A stretch of DNA of 14,190 bases from an uncultured bacterium (GTDB lineage: Bacteria > Patescibacteriota > Patescibacteriia > UBA1558 > GWA2-36-10). Below, one piece after another: positions 1 to 5,665 of the stretch (positions are counted from its first letter, which is position 1; each line of letters starts with the position of its first letter). The position numbers were made by a program, and so were the translations under genes. The DNA is taken from assembly GCA_937870675.1 (NCBI GenBank), contig CALMZN010000011.1, positions 1-14,190 of the forward strand. The letters are read 5' to 3'. The notes beneath the pieces were generated by a model. It was not told where the DNA came from. It saw nothing but the letters and a program-made list of their open reading frames with translations, and made no database searches.

Positions 1-1
1 C

Positions 2-253
2 AATGGCGCTTTTGATTTTGACTACTATGGCAAAAAAATACCAATTCATTGCGCCGTAGATATAATAGACGGCTTCTCAGCTCACGCTGATCAAGCTGAC
101 CTGCTCAAGTGGCTGGGGGCTTTCCAAAACAAACCAAAAGTATTTCTGGTACACGGCAATCCAGAAGCCATCCAAACTTTTGCTCAGAAAATAATTACTG
201 ACCTAAAACTTTCCGCCACTCCTTTGGCTAGCCGGACTAGTGTGGAGTTATAG
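2..253 (+). CDS. beta-CASP metallo-beta-lactamase fold RNase-like protein, C-terminal part
   Basis: The reading frame is open from the left edge to TAG at 251-253, giving the last 83 residues of a larger protein. It contains GFSAHADQADLLKWL followed by VFLVHGNPEA. The SAHAD histidine/aspartate and the VHG histidine are conserved metal and active-site motifs of the beta-CASP branch of the metallo-beta-lactamase fold (CPSF73/YsgC-type RNA-processing nucleases). In the family these enzymes use two zinc ions to cleave RNA in the cytoplasm. The N-terminal HxHxDH metal site lies outside the window, so catalytic competence cannot be judged. The gene ends just before a strong hairpin terminator at 298-403. 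The family call is fairly secure; the exact substrate is not. Confidence 0.85.
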   Translation, partial: NGAFDFDYYGKKIPIHCAVDIIDGFSAHADQADLLKWLGAFQNKPKVFLVHGNPEAIQTFAQKIITDLKLSATPLASRTSVEL

Positions 254-262
254 CTTAAAATA

Positions 263-291
263 TCCGCCAAAGGCGGACCCGCCTTTGGCGG
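263..291. repeat. double palindrome (CCGCC-type intergenic repeat)
   Basis: CCGCCAAAGGCGG is followed two bases later by its exact reverse complement CCGCCTTTGGCGG. Each half is also internally palindromic. It lies between the RNase-like gene and its terminator and encodes nothing visible. Confidence 0.8.
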
Positions 292-297
292 GAAAAA

Positions 298-403
298 CCG
301 CCGACCCTAACCCCTCCCGACCTCCCCTTAACAGGGGAGGAGTTTTAAAAAGTCCCCCTGTTAAGGGGGATTTAGGGGGTTAGGGTCGGCGGGTGCTTTT
401 TTT
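298..403 (+). terminator. long nested hairpin with T-tract (terminator)
   Basis: The left arm starts CCGCCGACCCTAACCCC and the right arm ends GGGGTTAGGGTCGGCGGG. Inside are a second complementary pair, CCCCTTAACAGGGG and CCCCTGTTAAGGGG. Seven T residues at 397-403 follow three bases after the stem, so it probably terminates the upstream gene. The length (about 96 bp) and inner symmetry also suit a mobile palindromic repeat used as a terminator. Confidence 0.75.
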
Positions 404-641
404 ATCTCTTATTAAGCGGATTTTCCGGTTCAAATTCTTGGGTCTCGGTATTTTTTTTCTGTTCTAAGATAGGAAATTTGACCAAATCCAAATCTCCAAC
501 ATAGGCAATGGGGTCTACCAAATCATGGTCTGACACCTTTCTGGGACGCTCTCTTTCCCGCTCGCCTCGAAGCGAAACGGGCGAAGGTCGATTATCATGC
601 GACCTTCGGCTATTACTTCTTTTGTGAAATATATTAGCCAT
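402..641 (-). CDS. small hypothetical protein with an in-frame palindromic repeat
   Basis: This is a 79-residue frame reading leftward, with ATG at 641-639 and TAA at 404-402. No family was recognised. The N-terminus (MANIFHKRSNSRRS) is basic, and residues from about 38 to the end are acidic and proline-bearing. The middle stretch, with the segment RPSPVSLRGER, is encoded by two adjacent palindromes (557-608) and looks inserted. There is no SD before the ATG, only A/T-rich sequence as for other ordinary genes here. It diverges from the reductase gene, with a possible promoter at 662-690. The stop lies in the T-tract of the preceding hairpin, which could also stop transcription from this side. 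It may be a real small gene or a fortuitous frame. Confidence 0.45.
   Translation of the reverse strand: MANIFHKRSNSRRSHDNRPSPVSLRGERERERPRKVSDHDLVDPIAYVGDLDLVKFPILEQKKNTETQEFEPENPLNKR
557..608. repeat. two adjacent palindromes inside the 79-residue gene
   Basis: The first palindrome (557-581) has arms CCCG/CGGG around CGC/GCG. The second is a perfect 9-bp inverted repeat, CGAAGGTCG (582-590) and CGACCTTCG (600-608). The segment leaves the surrounding frame open and resembles the short palindromes inserted in the broken tRNA-Ala near 12620-12720. Confidence 0.7.
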
Positions 642-661
642 ATTTATTTATTATTTTTCTG

Positions 662-690
662 TCTATACACCTTAGCAAAAATGACGTAAA
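662..690 (-). promoter_or_regulatory. possible promoter for the minus-strand 79-residue gene
   Basis: On the minus strand, TTTACG (690-685) is followed after 17 bases by TATAGA (667-662). This is a weak -35 and a reasonable -10, placed about 20 bases upstream of the ATG. Confidence 0.3.
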
Positions 691-715
691 AATACAAATA
701 TTTCTTTGATTTTAC

Positions 716-724
716 TTATCCACA
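716..724 (+). promoter_or_regulatory. DnaA box
   Basis: TTATCCACA is an exact match to the consensus DnaA box. It is single, lies about 50 bp upstream of the reductase -35 element and is surrounded by A/T-rich sequence. DnaA control of ribonucleotide reductase genes is known in E. coli (nrdAB). Whether this site is used here is inference. Confidence 0.5.
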
Positions 725-774
725 AATATAGATTATAATAAAAAAACCTTGAAATATCGGGTAAAAACAAAAAT

Positions 775-804
775 TTGTTCATCCTATATCTTGTGTGCTA
801 TAAT
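775..804 (+). promoter_or_regulatory. promoter of the ribonucleotide reductase gene
   Basis: A perfect -10, TATAAT (799-804), lies 18 bases after TTGTTC (775-780), a moderate -35. Transcription would start near 811, giving a leader of roughly 95 nt before the ATG at 907. Two NrdR-like boxes flank the -10 element. Confidence 0.65.
781..796 (+). promoter_or_regulatory. NrdR-like box 1 (upstream)
   Basis: ATCCTATATCTTGTGT matches the known NrdR-box consensus acaCwAtATaTwgtgt at 13 of 16 positions, including the core and the TTGTGT half. It sits in the spacer between -35 and -10. Confidence 0.65.
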
Positions 805-812
805 TATTTGCA

Positions 813-828
813 CCACTAGATATTGTGT
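813..828 (+). promoter_or_regulatory. NrdR-like box 2 (downstream)
   Basis: CCACTAGATATTGTGT matches the NrdR consensus at 14 of 16 positions. It begins exactly 32 bp after box 1 (16-bp gap), about three helical turns, which is the usual spacing of paired NrdR sites. It covers the expected start of transcription. Confidence 0.7.
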
Positions 829-906
829 ATAAAAGTCCGATATTCTTTTTTTGGGCAAAAAATAGAGCTATTTTTATTAAAATAAATTAAATATAAAACC
901 AAATCA

Positions 907-3867
907 ATGCAAGTCAAAAAAAGACACGGCCAAATCGAAGACCTCGATCTCCAAAAAATAACCAATTCCCTACGCCAAGCCATCCTAGCTTGCGACTTGG
1001 AAGACAATCTTTTGGCTGAAAATTTTGCTGATCAGACAATCAAGTACCTGAAAGCCAGCTACCAAGATGATGACCTCATCACTTCTGATGACATCCGGAG
1101 CGCCATTAATATTGTCTTACTGGAAAACAATCTACCTCAAGTAGCCAAGTTATATTTTCAAAAACGCGGTCAGAAAATCGGCACACAACAAAAAATATTT
1201 CACGGCCTGTCGAAAATAAAAAAACGCGATGGCACTTTTGTGGATTTTGATAAAAATAAAGTTTTTCAAGCCATCATCAAGGCCGGTCAAGCCACACTAG
1301 AATATGATGAGTTGGAAGCCAAAAAATTAACCGACATTGTGACTGCCGTCTTGGAACAAAAATTTGACGGCCACGACACTCCGACAGTTGAACAAATCCA
1401 AGATGTCATTGAAATAATTTTGATCCAATCCAATTGGGCCAGAACCGCCAAGGCCTTCATCCTCTATCGCGAACAGCGCAAAAAAATAAGATTAGAGATT
1501 GGCAAAGAAGTGACCAGCCCGGAAGTCAAAGAGCTGGATGCTTTGGGAATTTTTTTGAGCAAGCAAAGCAAGCACATTCTCAATGGCTCTATGGATTTTG
1601 ATGAACTAGGGCGCATCATCTTCTTAGATCGCTACTCAATCAAAGACAAGAAAGAAGAAATTGAAATCGGCGATTTAGTCATTGCCATCACCAAAGAAGA
1701 CCGCAAATACCCCAAAAAAGATCTAGGCATTGTCAAGCAAATCTTGCCTGGTGAAAAAACCATCTTGCACATGTTGACCGGAGTTTATGCTGACGAAAAT
1801 AATAATTATGAATTTGAACAAGATCTTTACAAATGCGACAAGCCACGCGAATCAATCGAAGATGCTCACCGTCGCGTAGCCAAAGCCGTGGCTTCTGTGG
1901 AAAATACTGCTGAAAATAGAGAAAAATATTTTGAACAATTTTTTGATGATCTCCGCGCTAAACGCATTCAGCCAGCTGGTCGTATCATGACTGGCGCCAA
2001 TGTCGACACCCACGGCAATTATACTTCTAACCTGACCTTATTCAATTGCTATGTTCTGCCCTCACCCCGCGACTCACGCAAAGCCATCATTGCTGATACG
2101 CTCTACCAAATGACCGAGGTCATGTCCCGTGGTGGCGGTGTCGGACTATCTTTATCTTCCTTAAGACCGCGCTATGCCTATGTCAAAGGCGTACATGGCA
2201 AATCCTCGGGCTCAGTGTCTTGGGGTGGACTTTTTTCCTATGTGACAGGGCTCATCGAGCAAGGTGGCTCACGTAGAGGCGCCCTAATGCTCATGCAGTG
2301 GGATTGGCATCCGGATGTTTTGGAATTTGTTGATTCCAAAACCAAGGCCGGTCAAATAGAAAATGCTAATATTTCAGTGATGGTCTCTGATTCTTTTATG
2401 AAAGCCGTCAAAAATGATGAGTACTGGAATCTAGAATTTCCTGATTATGAAAACACCTCTTACAAAGACATCTATGACAATATCTGGGATGGCGACATCT
2501 TGGCTTGGAAAGCGGCTGGTTATCCAGTCCGCGTCTACAAGACCATCAAGGCCCGCGAGCTGTGGAACAAAATCATCCGATCAGCTCACTCCAGCGCTGA
2601 ACCCGGTATAGTATTTATGGAGCGCTACAACAAACTCTCCAACTCCTATTATTTCAACAAAATCATTGCTACCAATCCTTGTGGCGAGCAGGGCTTGCCG
2701 GGTTGGGGCGTCTGCAATCTTGGCCATCTCTATTTAGCTTCTTTTGCCAAAGAAATTAGCAAGGACGAGTTGGGGCCTATTTACCAAATGGATTGGGATG
2801 TCTTGAAAAAATCCGCTCGCTCCCTTACTCGCTTTTTAGACAATGTCATTGACCTGACACCCTATCACTTCAAAGAAAATGAAACCAACCAAAAAAATGA
2901 ACGCCGAGTTGGCGGTGGTACTTTGGGCTTGGGAGAACTATTGATCAAATTACGTTTGCGCTATGGCTCAGATGAAGGTAACGAATTCATTAACCGACTT
3001 TACCAGACCATTACCATAGAAATGTACAAAGAATCAAGCAAGTTGGCCAAAGAAAAAGGTTCTTTCCCTAAATTTGATAGTGAAAAATTCCTGGATTCGC
3101 TTTTTGTAAAAAATTTGCCAGAAGATGTGCAACAAGCTATCAAAGAAAATGGCATGCGCAACGTGACTTTGACTACCCAAGCTCCGACTGGCACAGTCGG
3201 CTCTATGCTTGGCACCTCAACTGGTATTGAACCATATTATGCTTTCAAATTCTATCGCCAATCACGCTTGGGCTTTCACGAGTGCTATATACCACTAGCC
3301 GATCAATACACTCACAATGGCGAACTGCCAGAATTCTTTGTGTCGTCTATGGATCTCAACCCCATGGATCACATCAAAGTCCAAGCCACAGTCCAGCGCT
3401 GGACTGATTCCTCTATCAGTAAAACAGCCAATGCTCCGGCGGATTTTACTGTCGAACAAACTGCTCAACTTTATGAAAAGGCCTATGAGCTGGGTTGCAA
3501 GGGTGTCACTATTTACCGCGATTCTAGCCGCACTGAGCAGGTGCTGTCTATAGACAAAGAAACCGAAAAGAAAAATCTGGCCTACAATGGCAACGAAAAA
3601 ATTGAAAATGAAAAAGTGATGGTCAAGGTAGCTATTGCCCCACCACCGGAAGCGACTGAACAAATTATGGAAATCCAAAATCCCCAAAAGCATGCCGAAA
3701 TCGCCAAAGAAAAATTAGCTGTGGAACTGGATGGGCTGGATAACAGCTATGGCACTGAAGTAGGCAAAATCTGCCCCAACTGCAAGCTTGGCGTGATGGT
3801 CAAAATGGGAGGATGCACTGAGTGTTCCAAGCAGTGCGGGTTTAAGGGCAGTTGCGATATGAAATAA
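907..3867 (+). CDS. nrdJ: adenosylcobalamin-dependent (class II) ribonucleotide reductase
   Basis: This 986-residue enzyme reduces ribonucleotides to deoxyribonucleotides using a thiyl radical generated from adenosylcobalamin. Two ATP-cone allosteric domains occupy roughly residues 1-90 and 104-195. The radical-site motif NPCGEQ gives N590, C592 and E594. C603 lies 11 residues after C592, as in Thermotoga NrdJ, and C381 (FNCYVLP) is the likely other redox cysteine. APTGTVGS (759-766) is the phosphate-binding loop. The tail has cysteines at 956, 959, 970, 973, 977 and 983, suiting the re-reducing, zinc-ribbon-like end. Residues about 248-311 form an unusual insert with SH3/KOW-like strands (GDLVIAITKED, DLGIVKQI) between LDRYSIKD and the RRVAKAVA helix. 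The start has no SD, as is usual here. The promoter carries paired NrdR-like boxes. No radical-bearing small subunit is nearby, in keeping with class II. Confidence 0.95.
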   Translation: MQVKKRHGQIEDLDLQKITNSLRQAILACDLEDNLLAENFADQTIKYLKASYQDDDLITSDDIRSAINIVLLENNLPQVAKLYFQKRGQKIGTQQKIFHGLSKIKKRDGTFVDFDKNKVFQAIIKAGQATLEYDELEAKKLTDIVTAVLEQKFDGHDTPTVEQIQDVIEIILIQSNWARTAKAFILYREQRKKIRLEIGKEVTSPEVKELDALGIFLSKQSKHILNGSMDFDELGRIIFLDRYSIKDKKEEIEIGDLVIAITKEDRKYPKKDLGIVKQILPGEKTILHMLTGVYADENNNYEFEQDLYKCDKPRESIEDAHRRVAKAVASVENTAENREKYFEQFFDDLRAKRIQPAGRIMTGANVDTHGNYTSNLTLFNCYVLPSPRDSRKAIIADTLYQMTEVMSRGGGVGLSLSSLRPRYAYVKGVHGKSSGSVSWGGLFSYVTGLIEQGGSRRGALMLMQWDWHPDVLEFVDSKTKAGQIENANISVMVSDSFMKAVKNDEYWNLEFPDYENTSYKDIYDNIWDGDILAWKAAGYPVRVYKTIKARELWNKIIRSAHSSAEPGIVFMERYNKLSNSYYFNKIIATNPCGEQGLPGWGVCNLGHLYLASFAKEISKDELGPIYQMDWDVLKKSARSLTRFLDNVIDLTPYHFKENETNQKNERRVGGGTLGLGELLIKLRLRYGSDEGNEFINRLYQTITIEMYKESSKLAKEKGSFPKFDSEKFLDSLFVKNLPEDVQQAIKENGMRNVTLTTQAPTGTVGSMLGTSTGIEPYYAFKFYRQSRLGFHECYIPLADQYTHNGELPEFFVSSMDLNPMDHIKVQATVQRWTDSSISKTANAPADFTVEQTAQLYEKAYELGCKGVTIYRDSSRTEQVLSIDKETEKKNLAYNGNEKIENEKVMVKVAIAPPPEATEQIMEIQNPQKHAEIAKEKLAVELDGLDNSYGTEVGKICPNCKLGVMVKMGGCTECSKQCGFKGSCDMK

Positions 3868-3928
3868 ACAAATTTTAATAAAATAATCCACCCCGATCCT
3901 TCCAAACTTCCTCCAAGGAGAAGCCAAT

Positions 3929-4102
3929 ATGCCCACAAGAGAAATCAAAGTCATGCGCTGTATCTGTGCCACTGCCTGCGTCTGTGTCGCTCCTAGCGTC
4001 AACGAATACTGTCCGGAACACTGCCACTTCCCCAAGCCAGATCCCAACTGCCCGCATCATGGAAGCATGACTGCCATCGAGTATGAGCGAAGTCAGGATT
4101 GA
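3929..4102 (+). CDS. small Cys/His-rich protein, metallothionein-like
   Basis: This 57-residue frame runs from ATG at 3929 to TGA at 4100-4102, preceded eight bases earlier by a clear SD, AAGGAG (3915-3920). It has seven cysteines (11, 13, 17, 19, 28, 32, 41) and histidines 31, 33, 43 and 44. The order C-x-C-x3-C-x-C, then YCxxxC, then CxHHG parallels bacterial metallothioneins of the SmtA/BmtA type (C-x-C-x2-C-x-C, YCxxxC, then CxH). That family stores and buffers Zn(II), Cu(I) and Cd(II) in the cytoplasm. The protein lacks the final Cys pair of SmtA and has a shorter linker, so function is inferred. It lies 61 bp after the reductase gene, with no terminator seen between, and may share its transcript. 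Another small zinc-binding fold is possible. Confidence 0.65.
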   Translation: MPTREIKVMRCICATACVCVAPSVNEYCPEHCHFPKPDPNCPHHGSMTAIEYERSQD

Positions 4103-4126
4103 CTTCAAGGAGGATAAATTGCCAAA

Positions 4127-4164
4127 GCCAACTGCTATTCTACATTCGTGGAGTAGCAGTTGGC
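4127..4164 (+). terminator. hairpin after the Cys-rich gene
   Basis: Arms of 17 bases (4127-4143 and 4148-4164) begin GCCAACTGCTA and end TAGCAGTTGGC, with two G-U pairs and a 4-base loop. The T-tract after it is poor, so it may be a weak terminator or an mRNA 3' stabiliser. The G-U pairs favour an RNA role on the plus strand. Confidence 0.6.
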
Positions 4165-4190
4165 TCGGAAAAATCTTAAAGTTTAATACC

Positions 4191-4274
4191 GTCATTGCGA
4201 GCGAACAGAGTGAGCGTGGCAATCTCATTGGGATTGCTTCGTCGTCGAGCTAAGCTCGACTTCCTCGCAATGAC
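4191..4274. repeat. palindromic repeat with GTCATTGCGAG ends
   Basis: GTCATTGCGAG (4191-4201) faces its exact reverse complement CTCGCAATGAC (4264-4274). The inside holds GTCGAGCT/AGCTCGAC and GGCAATC/GATTGC pairs. This type of intergenic palindrome recurs widely in bacterial genomes. Frames through it on both strands look like by-products of the palindrome. Confidence 0.8.
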
Positions 4275-4280
4275 AAGCAA

Positions 4281-4345
4281 CCACCTTTTTCCTGCCCTGA
4301 GCGATCCCGAGCTTGTCGAAGGAGAGTCGAAGGGTAAAAAGGTGG
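4281..4345. repeat. nested CCCTGAGCGA...GTCGAAGGG repeat in a 10-bp outer stem
   Basis: The outer arms CCACCTTTTT (4281-4290) and AAAAAGGTGG (4336-4345) are perfectly complementary. Inside, CCCTGAGCGA pairs with GTCGAAGGG, and a second unit (CCCGAGCTTGTCGAAGG) lies within, so one repeat seems to have entered another. A related copy is at 10001-10022. The right arm contains the possible GTG start of the following small gene. Confidence 0.7.
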
Positions 4346-4446
4346 CTAAAAGAAAAAATATGATAATATCAATAATTATAATTTTCATCCTTCTTGCTGT
4401 CGGGGCTATAGTATTAGGCGTCAGAGAAGACAAAAGAAAAAAATAG
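4342..4446 (+). CDS. single-pass membrane microprotein
   Basis: Read from GTG at 4342, this gives 34 residues: a basic start (MAKRKN), a hydrophobic segment at residues 8-26 rich in Ile/Leu, and a charged tail REDKRKK. ATG at 4360 would give 28 residues. The frame extends further upstream only through the palindromic repeats, so longer versions are unlikely. No convincing SD precedes either start, unlike the minus-strand neighbours. It faces the minus-strand microprotein operon across a shared hairpin (4449-4488). The hydrophobic helix flanked by basic ends suggests an inner-membrane peptide. The function is unknown, and it may be spurious. Confidence 0.4.
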   Translation: MAKRKNMIISIIIIFILLAVGAIVLGVREDKRKK

Positions 4447-4488
4447 AGCCCGCCGTTCGTCAAATTGTGTAGTTTGATAAACGGCGGG
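4432..4488. terminator. convergent hairpin terminator
   Basis: CCCGCCGTT (4449-4457) pairs with AACGGCGGG (4480-4488), with an inner TCAAA/TTTGA pair. Read on the minus strand, the stem is followed within a few bases by a T-run (complement of 4432-4441), so it mainly serves the minus-strand microprotein operon. Only a weak tail follows on the plus strand. Confidence 0.7.
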
Positions 4489-4510
4489 TGAGAAACTAGC
4501 CCTGCCAGCC

Positions 4511-4690
4511 CTAGGCCGCCTCGGGCGGATCGCTTTCTTCGTCCCAGGCGCCAGAAACTGGTCGTGGAGTACCATCACTCCTTACATACTCCAGATCTTC
4601 CGCGCTAAGGTGCTGACCTCCCTTGCGAAAAAACCACACCAACAGCACCAGCAAAACAATCAAGGCCAGAATCTTGACAAGCAGTGGCAT
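4511..4690 (-). CDS. N-terminally anchored membrane microprotein (59 residues)
   Basis: ATG at 4690-4688 is preceded by AAGGAGG, giving 59 residues ending with TAG at 4513-4511. Residues 3-21 form a Leu/Val-rich membrane helix, followed by RKGG and then an acidic soluble tail ending WDEESDPPEAA. The tail would face the cytoplasm by the positive-inside rule. It is the third gene of a minus-strand run (5220 to 4511), 10 bp after its neighbour, and ends before the shared terminator. Leucine codons are mostly CTG and TTG, with GTG for valine, unlike the CTA/TTA-rich housekeeping genes here, which may mark a foreign origin. No family was recognised. Confidence 0.7.
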   Translation of the reverse strand: MPLLVKILALIVLLVLLVWFFRKGGQHLSAEDLEYVRSDGTPRPVSGAWDEESDPPEAA

Positions 4691-4700
4691 GCCAACCTCC

Positions 4701-5054
4701 TTAGCTAGTCAGATCTAGCTTACTGATGTTGTCCATGTGCTGTAACTCCGCCGGAACATTCTCGGAAAAGAAAATGGCAATGAAGGCACAAGCAATGATG
4801 CTAGCAAAAAGAAAGGTGATGACCAACACTAACGCCACTAGAACCAGTAGGCACACGATCTGAAGCAGTAAGATCGACACCTTTCCCACCAGCTCAAGAG
4901 CGCGATGGGTTGCGTCATGAAAAACTGGTGATTGATGCAATACTCCCGCCAAGATGGCTAGAGTGAAGAGAGATAGTATGAGCATTATAACGACCGCCGA
5001 CCAGCGCCGAGGCACGACTGGCGCTGATGCCCGCTCCTCCGGATCGATGTTCAA
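4701..5054 (-). CDS. multi-pass membrane protein of unknown function (117 residues)
   Basis: The chosen start is TTG at 5054-5052, because AAGGAGG lies seven bases upstream and the start falls one base after the stop of the gene before it, a coupled arrangement. The frame stays open further upstream, but that part overlaps the preceding gene. The protein has a polar N-terminus (NIDPEERASAPVVPRR), a membrane helix at about 19-39, a short loop with HQSPVFHDATHR, and a 40-residue hydrophobic block at 56-96 that probably makes two more helices. The C-terminal tail is polar. The size and layout would suit a holin or a subunit of a small membrane complex, but no family signature was seen. Middle gene of the minus-strand operon. 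Confidence 0.7.
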   Translation of the reverse strand: MNIDPEERASAPVVPRRWSAVVIMLILSLFTLAILAGVLHQSPVFHDATHRALELVGKVSILLLQIVCLLVLVALVLVITFLFASIIACAFIAIFFSENVPAELQHMDNISKLDLTS

Positions 5055-5055
5055 G

Positions 5056-5220
5056 TCACGACCTCCTTCTTGGCCACAAATCGGCCAATAAGTAGACTGC
5101 CAAACCAAGAAAACAGACACCACTGATCTTAAAGATCAAGTGCCAACCCAGAAACCAAGGAACAAGACCTGCCAAAAGAGAGCCCACACCCCAAAAATGT
5201 CTCCTCTGCCATGCTTTCAT
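5056..5220 (-). CDS. two-helix membrane microprotein (54 residues)
   Basis: ATG at 5220-5218 follows a strong SD (TAGGAGGG). The protein has 54 residues: a basic start (MKAWQRRH), helices at about 9-26 and 30-47, and a basic end (PRRRS). A hairpin with both ends in the cytoplasm fits the positive-inside rule. It is the first gene of the run 5220 to 4511, with its own promoter at 5268-5297. Its stop TGA is one base from the next start. Longer starts upstream lack an SD and run into the promoter. No family was recognised. Confidence 0.7.
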   Translation of the reverse strand: MKAWQRRHFWGVGSLLAGLVPWFLGWHLIFKISGVCFLGLAVYLLADLWPRRRS

Positions 5221-5267
5221 GACTACCCTCCTAAAAATAGCCAGACAGCCGGGGGATATACACAATG

Positions 5268-5297
5268 ATTTAAGCACATAACAAAATACCCTGTCAA
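5268..5297 (-). promoter_or_regulatory. promoter of the three-gene microprotein operon
   Basis: On the minus strand, a perfect -35, TTGACA (5297-5292), is followed after 18 bases by TTAAAT (5273-5268). The leader to the ATG at 5220 would be about 40 nt. Confidence 0.6.
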
Positions 5298-5385
5298 ACA
5301 ACAATCCAACGCTAGCAGACAAAAAATGTTTAGCCCGCGATAATGATATTCGGACCCTTGATTGTTGGCGCCAAAATTGAAAATT

Positions 5386-5423
5386 TAAAATAAGGCCTGC
5401 CCGGTTTTGACGCCAGACAGGCC
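5386..5423 (-). terminator. terminator of the 42-residue gene
   Basis: Read on the minus strand, GGCCTGTCTGG pairs with CCGGGCAGGCC (11 bp with two G-U pairs) around an 8-base loop, and TTATTTTA follows. It lies 29 bp after the stop of the 42-residue gene. This separates that gene from the downstream operon. Confidence 0.8.
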
Positions 5424-5451
5424 AGATAGCAGTCCGATCCTCAAGGCGCAG

Positions 5452-5580
5452 CTATTTGCCGCCGAAGATCAGCACGATGATGAGAAATACCCCTGCCAAA
5501 CCCAGCAGGATGAAAAAGAACCTTTTCGCTCTCCGATCAAGGATCCGCTGATAGGCCTTGGCTTCAGCACTATGTTCCAT
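5452..5580 (-). CDS. tail-anchored membrane microprotein (42 residues)
   Basis: ATG at 5580-5578 is preceded by GGAGGAGGT, and TAA is at 5454-5452. The 42-residue product has a charged, probably helical N-terminal half (MEHSAEAKAYQRILDRRAKR) and a single hydrophobic C-terminal helix (21-39) ending GGK, so a tail-anchored topology is likely. It forms its own transcription unit, with a promoter at 5637-5665 and a terminator at 5386-5423. It is divergent from the cobalamin adenosyltransferase gene, whose first codons overlap this promoter. No family was recognised. The upstream in-frame ATG at 5649 has no SD and falls in the promoter region, so it was not used. Confidence 0.7.
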   Translation of the reverse strand: MEHSAEAKAYQRILDRRAKRFFFILLGLAGVFLIIVLIFGGK

Positions 5581-5636
5581 GATAAAACCTCCTCCGTGGT
5601 TTCTAGTTGGGGCCCGATCAAGAAGAATACTTTGAA

Positions 5637-5665
5637 ACATTAATATCATTTTAAAAATATGTCAA
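5637..5665 (-). promoter_or_regulatory. promoter of the 42-residue gene
   Basis: On the minus strand, TTGACA (5665-5660) is followed after exactly 17 bases by TAATGT (5642-5637). The -35 box lies inside the first codons of the divergent adenosyltransferase gene (ATG at 5659). Confidence 0.65.

Noticed and set aside
700..760. Replication origin suggested by a DnaA box in A/T-rich DNA
   Set aside because: There is only one box and no dnaA/dnaN neighbour; promoter regulation is the simpler reading.
641..906. Cobalamin riboswitch upstream of the reductase, also sought upstream of 5659
   Set aside because: No B12-box-like conserved core or large multi-stem leader was seen in either place, and only about 80 bp is available before the adenosyltransferase gene.
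1500..1900. Intein in the reductase
   Set aside because: The extra segment lacks splice-junction Cys/Ser and terminal His-Asn motifs and is too short.
3295..3693. 132-residue minus-strand frame inside the reductase gene
   Set aside because: It lies wholly antisense to a well-conserved coding region and has no recognisable features.
4119..4256. TTG-started frame behind AAGGAGG at 4108-4114
   Set aside because: It runs through the terminator hairpin and a palindromic repeat and has no protein-like character. The SD-like string is unexplained.
5056..5322. Longer N-terminal versions of the minus-strand microproteins
   Set aside because: The longer starts have no SD and would overlap the promoter or the preceding gene; the shorter starts have strong SDs at correct spacing.
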